Origin: an archaeon
GTDB lineage: Archaea > Nanobdellota > Nanobdellia > SCGC-AAA011-G17 > GW2011-AR17
Length of the DNA: 64,000 bases
Reading direction: 5' to 3'
Assembly: GCA_018692925.1 (NCBI GenBank)
Contig: JABHLH010000014.1
Location: forward strand, 1-64,000
Every line of letters starts with the position of its first letter. Within the stretch, counting starts at the first letter, position 1. The notes under the pieces are model-generated. The model was not told where the DNA came from. It did no database searches and saw nothing but the letters and a program-made list of their open reading frames with translations. This document shows positions 56,833-64,000 of this stretch, piece after piece. Made by a program: the position numbers and the translations under genes.

Positions 56833-57667
56833 AGCAAGATATAAGGAAATGGGCGGAGAATTGAAAGTAGTTAAGCTAAATAGATGTATAAGAGTTAATA
56901 CTAAAAAAATTACTGCAAATGAGTTGAAAGCAAGGTTAGAGAAGAAAAGAGTTGTTTTGGAAAAGGTACCTTTTTTGAAGAATTCCTTTTATGTAAAGAG
57001 TTCTAAATTCAATTTAGTGAGTTGTCCTGAGTATTTGCTTGGTTTGTTTTATATTCAAGAAGCTGCTAGCCAAGTTCCTGTAGAAATTATGAAGCCTAAA
57101 GGTTTGGTTTTAGATGCTTGTGCTGCTCCTGGTGGGAAAACTAGTCAACTTTCTGAATATTGTGATGTTGTTGCTGTAGAAAATAAAGGAGAAAGGTTGA
57201 GTGTTTTAGAGAATAATTTGGAGAGATTAGGTGTTGATAATTGTATTGCTTATCTTATGGATTTTAGAGCTGTAAGTAAAAAGTTTAATTATATCTTATT
57301 AGATGCTCCATGTTCTGGAAATTTTATGTTGGAAAATAATTGGTTGAGAAAGAATAATTTGAGAAGAGTAGAAGAGAGAAGTGAGTTGCAAAAAGAATTA
57401 ATTGGACATGCTATTTCTTTGTTGAATAAAGATGGGGTTTTAGTTTATAGTACTTGTTCATTAGAACCTGAAGAGGATGAGTTTGTAATACAATATGCTT
57501 TAGATCATTTTGATGTTAAATTAGAAAAAATTGAATGTATTGGAGATGATGGTTTGACAAATATTTTTGGTAAGAAATTAGATAAAAATATGAGGTTTTG
57601 TAAAAGGTTTTGGCCACATAAAACAAATACAATTGGATTTTTTATTGCGAGGTTAAGAAAATGTTAG
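56825..57667 (+). CDS. RNA cytosine-C5 methyltransferase (NOL1/NOP2/Sun family)
   Basis: 280 aa. SAM site VLDACAAPGGKTSQLSEY, catalytic cysteines in LLDAPCSGN and YSTCSLEPEEDE, and the final FWPHKTNTIGFFIARLRK. The N-terminal part (about 1-75) is a short RNA-binding region with RVNTKKITANELKARL. It makes 5-methylcytosine in tRNA or rRNA. Overlaps of 8 nt upstream and 7 nt downstream tie it to the NFACT and Nip7-like genes. Confidence 0.93.
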   Translation: MFKARYKEMGGELKVVKLNRCIRVNTKKITANELKARLEKKRVVLEKVPFLKNSFYVKSSKFNLVSCPEYLLGLFYIQEAASQVPVEIMKPKGLVLDACAAPGGKTSQLSEYCDVVAVENKGERLSVLENNLERLGVDNCIAYLMDFRAVSKKFNYILLDAPCSGNFMLENNWLRKNNLRRVEERSELQKELIGHAISLLNKDGVLVYSTCSLEPEEDEFVIQYALDHFDVKLEKIECIGDDGLTNIFGKKLDKNMRFCKRFWPHKTNTIGFFIARLRKC

Positions 57668-58113
57668 ATACATTTGTTAAAAAGTTTACAGATAAGGAAA
57701 TTAAGTTTGTGAAAATTGGAAAAAAGTACTTTTTAGAGAATAAAAAGTTGGAAGAGAATAGATTGAATGTTAAAGAAAAGTTTTTTGGATTACTATTAGG
57801 TCAAGATAGAGAAGGTAAGTTTACTCCTTCATTTGGATTGTTAGATTTGCTTTCAAAAATGTCTAATGAAAAGATTTTTGTTAAAGATATTGGAGAGATG
57901 GATTTTTTGTATGGTAAACATTTGAGAGTTAGACATGTTTTAAGAATTGAAGGTGAAAAGAAAATTGGTTTCTTGAAGTTAGTACAAAATGAACACGATG
58001 AAAACATTGGTTATGGAAAATATGTTGGTGAAGAGGGTAAGATTCAAGTTCTTAAACATAGAATGGATCGAGGTATTTTCTTGAAGAGAGATAAAGAAAA
58101 AGTAATGCATTAA
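57661..58113 (+). CDS. Nip7-like PUA-domain RNA-binding protein
   Basis: 150 aa. Short pre-PUA region, then TPSFGLLDLLSKMSNEKIFVKDIGEMDFLYGKHLRVRHVLRI (abridged), which resembles the C-terminal PUA part of Nip7 and of archaeal homologues linked to NSUN methylases. It may present RNA to the methylase made from the overlapping gene, or act in 50S assembly. The last residues are basic. Assignment from visual similarity only. Confidence 0.65.
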   Translation: MLDTFVKKFTDKEIKFVKIGKKYFLENKKLEENRLNVKEKFFGLLLGQDREGKFTPSFGLLDLLSKMSNEKIFVKDIGEMDFLYGKHLRVRHVLRIEGEKKIGFLKLVQNEHDENIGYGKYVGEEGKIQVLKHRMDRGIFLKRDKEKVMH

Positions 58114-58144
58114 ATTTATAAATAGGTTTTTGCACATTGTTTTT

Positions 58145-58516
58145 ATGGATTTGAGGTGGTCCTTGTGTGGAGGCAGTTTCAGAAATAATTCTTGGTTTTC
58201 TTATAATGAAGTATTTAATTTTTTAAAACCTGAAAGTGTTAATGGTTATGTTCCTAGAATGAATGGGGTTGAAGTTTCTGTTTATGTTCCTGATGGATTA
58301 ATTCTTGAAAATGGTGCTGGTGAAATGTTGTATGGTGCTCTTGAAAAAGCTATGAGGAGGTTTCCTTATTCTAATGATAGAAAATCTTTGTCTCTGGTTA
58401 AAAGAAAAATATGGATAAAAAGAAATGTAAATGGGCTTCCAATTGCTTGTGATGTTACTGATGAAGGTTATTCTGATAAGGGAAGAGCTTTTGGTAATTA
58501 TAGGGTAGATTTGTGA
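58145..58516 (+). CDS. Hypothetical protein, 123 aa
   Basis: Not recognised. ATG 58145 (MDLRWSLCGGSFRNNSWFSYNEVFNFL) is preferred to the TTG at 58130, because TATA-like aaatttataaat ends about 24 nt upstream. Soluble, basic, probably alpha/beta. No motifs or signal peptide. Confidence 0.5.
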   Translation: MDLRWSLCGGSFRNNSWFSYNEVFNFLKPESVNGYVPRMNGVEVSVYVPDGLILENGAGEMLYGALEKAMRRFPYSNDRKSLSLVKRKIWIKRNVNGLPIACDVTDEGYSDKGRAFGNYRVDL

Positions 58517-58599
58517 GATATAGATATAATAATTGTTATTTTATAGGTTAGATTTTTTTAAGTATTAGGGATGTATTATTTATGTAATTGGAGGATAAA

Positions 58600-59016
58600 A
58601 TGACATTAGATGATGAAATTGTAGCTAGAATAAATGAAGCAAAAGAGAAGAATATTAGTAGTAAAGCAGGTAATATTGCTAGATATTTAGGTTTGGGTGG
58701 AACAACTCATGCTAATGGTGTTGAATCAACTGAATATAATTATTCTGGGAATGGTTTTGAAATAAATTCTTCTATTGCTATTGGTCATGATTGTGGTGGT
58801 TTTGGTACAAGTGTAAAATTTGCTGGTAATGATGTTTATAGAATGGGTGGTGGAACAATTTATACATATGTTCCAGGTGAATGGTTAAGTGAATTTGAAA
58901 GTTTGTATACTCAATCTCTTGCTGCTGGAGAAATAGCAAGAGCAGATCAAAAAAGAAAAGATGATTCTAAAAGATTAAATGAAGAACTTGAATTAAGAGA
59001 TAGGTGGGGGTTATAA
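58600..59016 (+). CDS. Hypothetical protein, 138 aa
   Basis: Not recognised. ATG 58600 has TTGGAGG at 58588-58594, so the TTG at 58588 is not the start. MTLDDEIVARINEAKEKNISSKAGNIARYLGLGGTTHANGVE; the centre is Gly-rich and beta-like (GHDCGGFGTSVKFAGNDVYRMGGGTIYTYVPG), the end a charged helix (ARADQKRKDDSKRLNEELEL). One of the few genes here with a clear leader and ribosome binding site. Confidence 0.55.
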   Translation: MTLDDEIVARINEAKEKNISSKAGNIARYLGLGGTTHANGVESTEYNYSGNGFEINSSIAIGHDCGGFGTSVKFAGNDVYRMGGGTIYTYVPGEWLSEFESLYTQSLAAGEIARADQKRKDDSKRLNEELELRDRWGL

Positions 59017-59020
59017 TTTT

Positions 59021-59467
59021 TTAATTTTCATGGATAACTATCATTGATTGAGTTTTTTCTATACCTTCAATAAGTTGTATTTTTTTTAATAATACTTTAT
59101 CATATTCTTCAACATCTTTTACTCTTATAGTTGCAATAATATCTGTTCCGCTTGTAACAATATCTGCTTTTTCTACAAAAGCAAATTTTTTTAGATCTTT
59201 TACAATATCATACTGAGTTCTCTTTTTTTCTTTTAATTGTTTTAAGTTTGCAGAGATTAGTAAATAGACTAAAAGTGATTGGTCTAATTTTTTATGATCT
59301 AGTTCTATTGTGAATTTTTTAATTATTCCTTCTTTTTTTAGTTTTGATATTCTATTATGGATGGTTGTAATAGGCAATAATGTTTTTTTAGCAATCTGTC
59401 TAGTAGAATAGTCTGCATGGGTTTTTAATATTTCAATTATTTTTTTATCTTTTTCGTCGATTTTCAT
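59021..59467 (-). CDS. Lrp/AsnC-family transcription regulator
   Basis: 148 aa from ATG 59467 (MKIDEKDKKIIEILKTHADYSTRQIAKKT); the longer frame to 59521 adds an unlikely N-terminus. HTH about 10-50 (ITTIHNRISKLKKEGIIKKFTIELD), then a RAM-type ligand/oligomerisation domain (LLVYLLISANLK...GTDIIATIRVKDVEEYDK). Such proteins are global or local regulators sensing amino acids. Convergent with 58600 and divergent from 59615. Confidence 0.88.
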   Translation of the reverse strand: MKIDEKDKKIIEILKTHADYSTRQIAKKTLLPITTIHNRISKLKKEGIIKKFTIELDHKKLDQSLLVYLLISANLKQLKEKKRTQYDIVKDLKKFAFVEKADIVTSGTDIIATIRVKDVEEYDKVLLKKIQLIEGIEKTQSMIVIHEN

Positions 59468-59614
59468 TTTTATATAGAACAAGTGTTCCAGATTATATAT
59501 AAATCTTTCTATTTCTTGCAAGTTTTACCTTCTTTTTTGGAATATCTATTTAAAGAATTCTTGAGTGATTCAGTGTATTAGTCAAGTGGACTCTAAACAC
59601 AGGAGAAAAGAAAA

Positions 59615-60361
59615 ATGGAAAGAAAAATTCAAGAGTATAGAGATTTATTAGAAAAAGATAAAGATTTAATTTGGTCGTATGTAGAATCTAGAGGAGAAGA
59701 TGCTGAACTTAGAAAAAAAGTATTGTATTCCTTAGTAGATCCAGGAGATATATTAGAGACAAAAGATGGAATGCCAATACATTTAAAAGTATCATTAGAA
59801 AGTTTAAGTGATTCAGTTTTGTCTGTATTAAAAACATATGGTTCTCATAGAAAAAGCTCTATTGAAGAAAGAACTATTGGACATTATCTTGGTGGAGATT
59901 CAGGAGATATACCATACCTTGCCCCAGAGAGATTAGTAGATCGAATGGATTGGATAGATTATTTTGCTAGAAAAATGCAGAAAAAAGATTTAGTAGGGTA
60001 TCGACCAATGTTTTTTGGAGGTCAAACTGATGTTACTCTTGCAGATACTCCAAAATTTGTAAAATTTGCTAGACCATTAATTGAAAAATTAGATCAAGCA
60101 GAATTACGAAGAAGTGAAGGAGATATTGATGGTGCAATTGAACTAAGAGAAGAAGTTGAAAAAGGAATGAGCAAAAGATGGATATTTTGGATGGAGAGGT
60201 TTAGAGTCGAAAAAGAAAAGATTCTAATTGATAAAACAATGTCTAAAGAAGAAGTAAGAATGCGTTTCCATGATCAGCCAGTTAAATTTGAAACCCATAG
60301 TATTGAAGGTTTTGGATTTCTTGATTTGTATGAAAGATTACTTCCTTATGTTTGGACATAA
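59615..60361 (+). CDS. Hypothetical protein, 248 aa
   Basis: Not recognised. Soluble, highly charged and mostly helical, with no cysteines. Distinct stretches: YSLVDPGDILETKDGMPIHL, TIGHYLGGDSGDIPYLAPERLVDRMDWIDYF, MSKRWIFWMERFRVEKEKIL. A TATA-like ctatttaaagaa at about 59547-59557 and an AGGAG site (59602-59606) precede the ATG, so the leader is about 35 nt. Divergent from the Lrp-type regulator 59021, which could control it. Confidence 0.6.
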   Translation: MERKIQEYRDLLEKDKDLIWSYVESRGEDAELRKKVLYSLVDPGDILETKDGMPIHLKVSLESLSDSVLSVLKTYGSHRKSSIEERTIGHYLGGDSGDIPYLAPERLVDRMDWIDYFARKMQKKDLVGYRPMFFGGQTDVTLADTPKFVKFARPLIEKLDQAELRRSEGDIDGAIELREEVEKGMSKRWIFWMERFRVEKEKILIDKTMSKEEVRMRFHDQPVKFETHSIEGFGFLDLYERLLPYVWT

Positions 60362-60414
60362 TTTTTTTCTTTTTTTATACAAAAGTTTATATAATTCTAA
60401 GATAAAATAAATTT

Positions 60415-61818
60415 ATGCAATTGAAGCTCTATAATACAATGTCTAAAGAAAAGGAAACATTTAGTCCCTTGAATAAAAGTGAAGCAAGAATTTATGCTTG
60501 TGGCCCGACCGTATACCATTACCAACACATAGGAAATTTAAGGAACTATTTATTCAATGATATACTGAAAAGAGTTTTATTATTTAACAAATATAAAGTT
60601 AAACAAGTGATTAATATTACTGATGTTGGACATTTAACTTCTGATGAAGATTCTGGTGAAGATAAAATGATTAAAGCACTGAAAAGAGAGAAGTTAGATA
60701 TTTCTGAAGAATCATTGTTAACATTAGCAAAAAAATATGAAGCTGTATGGCAAAATGATATGGTGAAAATAAATATTTTACCTGCTGAAGTTTATTGTAA
60801 AGCAACTGAACATGTAAAAGATATGGTTGAAATGATTGAAAAAATTGAAAAGAATGGTTTTTCTTATGAAAGTGATTCTTGTGTATATTTTGATATTTCA
60901 AAGTTTAAAGATTATAATAAATTAGCTAGATTAAAATTAGAAAATTTAGAAGCTGGAGCTAGAGTTGCAGTAGATAAAGAAAAAAAGAATCCAGGTGATT
61001 TTGTACTTTGGTTTAAAACTGTTGGTAAGCATGAAAAACATATTATGCAATGGGATTCAAAATATGGTAAAGGGTTCCCTGGATGGCATATAGAATGTTC
61101 AGCAATGTCTGTGAAGTATTTAGGAGAACAATTTGATATTCATACTGGTGGAATTGAACATGTTCCTGTACATCATACAAATGAAATTGCACAAACAGAA
61201 GCATCAACTGGAAAAAAACCTTGGGTTAAGTATTGGATGCATGGAGAACATTTAACTTTAGCAAAAGAAAAAATGAGTAAGTCATTAGGTAATGTATTCT
61301 TGTTAGATGATTTGATTAAGAAAGGTTTTGATCCTTTAGCTTTTAGATATTTATGTTTAGGTAGTCATTATAGGAAACAAATGATCTTTACTTTAGAAAG
61401 TTTAGAAGGTGCACAGAATTCTTTGAATAAATTAAGAAATAAAGTTTTAGAGTTAATGCAAAAAGATGAAGGTGAAAGAGCTGTTGAAGATTATATTGAA
61501 AGATTTCAAGATGCTATTAATGATGATTTGAATATGCCTAAAGCTTTAGCTGCAGTTTGGGATATGGTTAAAGATGAAGAAGTTAATAGTAAAGAGAGAT
61601 ATGATTCTTTGATGGAATTTGATAGAGTTTTAGGTTTAGGTTTAGAGGATATTAAAAGTTTAGAAATTCCAGAAGATGTTCAAAGATTGTTAGAAGAAAG
61701 AGAACATGCTAGATTGAATAAACATTGGAATGATGCTGATGCTTTAAGAGATGAGATTAAGAAAAAAGGTTATATTATTGATGATGGTGTTAAGGGTCCT
61801 GTGTTGAAGAGAGTTTAA
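60415..61818 (+). CDS. cysS: Cysteinyl-tRNA synthetase
   Basis: 467 aa. Class I synthetase: YACGPTVYHYQHIGNLRNYLFNDIL with zinc Cys29 and HIGN (38-41) as the HIGH motif; further zinc ligands in GWHIECSAM and HTNEIAQTEA; KMSKS in AKEKMSKSLGN. The C-terminal helical domain and anticodon region (to 467) are complete. It charges tRNA-Cys. TATA-like gtttatataatt lies about 30 nt before the ATG. It uses Cys directly, so the SepRS route is not required. Confidence 0.96.
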   Translation: MQLKLYNTMSKEKETFSPLNKSEARIYACGPTVYHYQHIGNLRNYLFNDILKRVLLFNKYKVKQVINITDVGHLTSDEDSGEDKMIKALKREKLDISEESLLTLAKKYEAVWQNDMVKINILPAEVYCKATEHVKDMVEMIEKIEKNGFSYESDSCVYFDISKFKDYNKLARLKLENLEAGARVAVDKEKKNPGDFVLWFKTVGKHEKHIMQWDSKYGKGFPGWHIECSAMSVKYLGEQFDIHTGGIEHVPVHHTNEIAQTEASTGKKPWVKYWMHGEHLTLAKEKMSKSLGNVFLLDDLIKKGFDPLAFRYLCLGSHYRKQMIFTLESLEGAQNSLNKLRNKVLELMQKDEGERAVEDYIERFQDAINDDLNMPKALAAVWDMVKDEEVNSKERYDSLMEFDRVLGLGLEDIKSLEIPEDVQRLLEEREHARLNKHWNDADALRDEIKKKGYIIDDGVKGPVLKRV

Positions 61819-61854
61819 TTAGAGTTCTTTAATAGTGCAAGTTTAGGATTTATT

Positions 61855-64000
61855 TCAGGAGAATTCTTTAATTATTTGATTATATAATTTTTTTGCTTTT
61901 TGATAAGGTTTATGATTCTCTGAGAAACCTGCTTCTTTTCTAGCTTCTTCTATCCATTCCATATTACCAATAATATCAAGAAGATCATGATTAGAATTTT
62001 GAATTATATAAAAATCATTAAGAGATTTCCTATAATCTTTTGCTGCTTCAGTTTGTGAAAGATGATATTTTAAATATGAAGTTGAACTTGGTACTAGTCT
62101 TTCTTCTAAAGAAGATGTTTCTAATTGTTTTGGTTTGTGAGGTTTAATTCTTTCTGTAATGTATCTTGCTTGTGCGAGTCCACAGATTAATAATGTTTGT
62201 GAATTTTTTTTAATGTCATAAAATATAGATCTTGGTATATATGTAAATTGATTCAAAATATTATTTTCATCATAAATAGGTTCTTCAATATTTGCATCAA
62301 TATCTTTTCCAAAAGTTTCTATAACTCTCAAATCAGGTATTTCATTTGTTGATCTAATATGGTCTTTTACTAATACATCTATTTTGTCTACAACTTTTCT
62401 TTTGTAGTCGAGAAGATGTTTTATTCCCATTCGAACTAAACCTATGTTAAATGCTAAGGAAAGAGTTCCTGAAATAGCTGCAGTTATTGGATCTCCACTA
62501 GCTATTGCTTCAAAATATGCATTATAAGCAAAAATATTTGTGGATACAGTTAAAAGTCCTAAACCTTTAAATTTTCTTGGATTCTTATAAAAATAATCCC
62601 TTTCTAAAACTGTTAATTCATTTTCGGTTAAATTTTCTCTAGTTACTAAATCTGTTAATTTTCCTGTTCTATGATTTTCAATATTATTGTTTTTTTCAAT
62701 ATCTCTTCTTAAATGTGAAAGATAACGATTCAAAGTAGTTTTTATCTCATTTGTTGTTTGTGAAGTTAAAGGTAATGAATTAAAAGCATCTTTTTCTTCT
62801 CCTAAGAAAAATGTATTATTATCAAAATAAAAAGCTATATCATTGAAAGAAGGGTGTTTGGTAGTTGTTAAATAATTTAGTACTTCTTCTGTTTGTATAC
62901 TTTTTCTATAAGAATCTGTTCTTCTACTACTTGAGATATAATCTCTAACTTCTTTTCTTAATCTTCTTTTTAATCTTTTTTCAGCTTTGTTTCTTGCTTT
63001 GATATTTTCTTCTGTTAATCCTGTTCCTTCAATATATAATAACATAGTACTTGTTTTTAAGAATTTGAAATTTGTAATCTCATATGGATTATTTACAGAT
63101 AATTGATTATCCTCATAATTATTAGATCTATTTATTTTTTGCAAATCATTTACTATCATTGGAATTAGATGGCTCTCAAATTGATCATAAAAATGTGAAA
63201 AACCTCTTTGTGTATTTTTAACTTCAAGATCTAAATCTTCTTCTACTCTTTCTTCTAAAGGTTCTCCTAAAACTGTTATTTCTAAAGAATCTTCAAATGC
63301 AAATGGATCTAATGATTTTCTAACATCTAAAGCAGAAGAAAATAAAACTTCTTCATCAGGGTTAATCATTCTATTTAATGTTGGTCTTATAAATTCTGAA
63401 ATCCATTCTGGTAATTCATAAGGTTTTCCACCATACATTCTACTCCTATCTAATTCTTTGGGAATGTTTCCAAGTAAAGCTTCTGCTGCAGAAAAACCTA
63501 AAGAAAAAATATCATAAGCTGGAGATGTTTCACCGATTAATGCATTCGGATGAGCATATTTTTTACTTCCAACAGAAGTTAATTGTGTTGCACCACTATC
63601 TGCATCTTTTAGTGTGTCTAAGTCGATTAAACTTACTTTACCATTTTTATCAATTATTATATGTCTTGGATTTACATCTCTGTGACAAACAACTCCAACT
63701 TCAGGGTGTTGAGATTCATCTTGTAAATATTCTAAACATTCTAATGTTCCATTTAAAATTGGTTTTAATTCTTCTGGTGTTAAGTGACCTTTCTCTTTAA
63801 TCATATCAGCTAAACTTGTACCTTGAACATATTCTCGAACAACAACAAATTGTCTTTCATCTTTTAGTTCAATTAAATCATGATATTCTGGAATTCCTGG
63901 ATGATGAAGAGCTTTAGAAATTTCAATTCCTCTTGCTAAATTACTTTGTGCTCTTTTCCATTTTGCTAAATTAAAACTTCCTTCGAAAACTTTTCCAACA
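61855..64000 (-). CDS. Serine/threonine protein kinase-like membrane protein, N-terminus outside window
   Basis: The frame stays open to base 64000, at least 714 residues. The kinase domain covers the visible N-terminal part: VGKVFEGSF (glycine loop), REYVQGTSLADMI (hinge), then CHRDVNPRHIIID in the catalytic loop, where HRDxKPxN is usual, so Lys is Asn and the metal-binding Asn is His; DFG is DLD. GETSPAYDIFSLGFSAAEALLGNIP is the normal helix F region. The C-terminal 500 residues have two membrane helices (FAYNAYFEAIASGDPI...FNIGLVRMGIKHLL) and a long charged helical region. A signalling role is inferred; it may be an atypical or weak kinase. Confidence 0.78.
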   Translation of the reverse strand, partial: VGKVFEGSFNLAKWKRAQSNLARGIEISKALHHPGIPEYHDLIELKDERQFVVVREYVQGTSLADMIKEKGHLTPEELKPILNGTLECLEYLQDESQHPEVGVVCHRDVNPRHIIIDKNGKVSLIDLDTLKDADSGATQLTSVGSKKYAHPNALIGETSPAYDIFSLGFSAAEALLGNIPKELDRSRMYGGKPYELPEWISEFIRPTLNRMINPDEEVLFSSALDVRKSLDPFAFEDSLEITVLGEPLEERVEEDLDLEVKNTQRGFSHFYDQFESHLIPMIVNDLQKINRSNNYEDNQLSVNNPYEITNFKFLKTSTMLLYIEGTGLTEENIKARNKAEKRLKRRLRKEVRDYISSSRRTDSYRKSIQTEEVLNYLTTTKHPSFNDIAFYFDNNTFFLGEEKDAFNSLPLTSQTTNEIKTTLNRYLSHLRRDIEKNNNIENHRTGKLTDLVTRENLTENELTVLERDYFYKNPRKFKGLGLLTVSTNIFAYNAYFEAIASGDPITAAISGTLSLAFNIGLVRMGIKHLLDYKRKVVDKIDVLVKDHIRSTNEIPDLRVIETFGKDIDANIEEPIYDENNILNQFTYIPRSIFYDIKKNSQTLLICGLAQARYITERIKPHKPKQLETSSLEERLVPSSTSYLKYHLSQTEAAKDYRKSLNDFYIIQNSNHDLLDIIGNMEWIEEARKEAGFSENHKPYQKAKKLYNQIIKEFS

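Overview
The window looks like part of the chromosome of an AT-rich DPANN-type archaeon, most like the Woesearchaeota/Pacearchaeota group (inference; no database was searched). The evidence is archaeal: RNA polymerase split into H, B'', B', A' and A'' genes, uS7, uS12, eL30 and eS17 proteins, Alba, NAC, Sec61-beta, Hjc, archaeal-type tRNA splicing endonuclease EndA, RtcA, an initiator tRNA with an A1:U72 pair, and BHB-type tRNA introns. Many proteins are short orphans, and many genes have a TATA box only about 25-35 nt before the ATG, so transcripts are probably leaderless or nearly so.

Layout. 1-8.9 kb (minus strand): secreted or pilin-like proteins, Hjc, a small histone-fold protein, a THUMP methyltransferase, a radical SAM protein and a phosphodiesterase; then initiator tRNA-Met on the plus strand; then a sec61-beta/nac/minD operon and the RNase P RNA. 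8.9-15.5 kb: a lipid-kinase-like gene between two direct repeats, then the rRNA operon (16S, tRNA-Ala with a T-loop intron, 23S; no linked 5S). 15.6-25.4 kb (minus): tRNA-Asp, tRNA-Lys (two introns), rpoH-rpoB2-rpoB1-rpoA1-rpoA2-rpl30e-nusA-rps12-rps7. 25.6-43.9 kb (mostly plus): coiled-coil proteins, a membrane pyrophosphatase, rtcA, RNase Z, endA, a PfkB kinase, a Trm-like methyltransferase, eS17, Alba, a cation/proton antiporter, an HD phosphohydrolase between exact 40-bp repeats, and a secreted beta-rich protein with unusual codon use. 43.9-64 kb: tRNA(CAT), a HIT protein, GlyRS, a TtuA-like thiolase, a LAGLIDADG endonuclease next to a tRNA-Phe with three introns, a DEAD-box helicase with a long glycine/serine/arginine tail, Dus, a lone response regulator, an NFACT/NSUN/Nip7-like operon, an Lrp regulator, CysRS and a partial membrane protein kinase.

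The strongest theme is RNA maturation. Four introns sit at non-canonical tRNA positions (3/4, 30/31 twice, 59/60) and two at the canonical 37/38. All six fit the bulge-helix-bulge rule of 3-nt bulges around a 4-bp helix, and all restore a 74-nt tRNA when removed. The window also encodes the EndA that would cut them, plus RtcA, RNase Z, RNase P RNA and several tRNA-modifying enzymes. The second notable theme is that RNA polymerase subunits A' and B' have each lost cysteines of a normally conserved structural zinc site.
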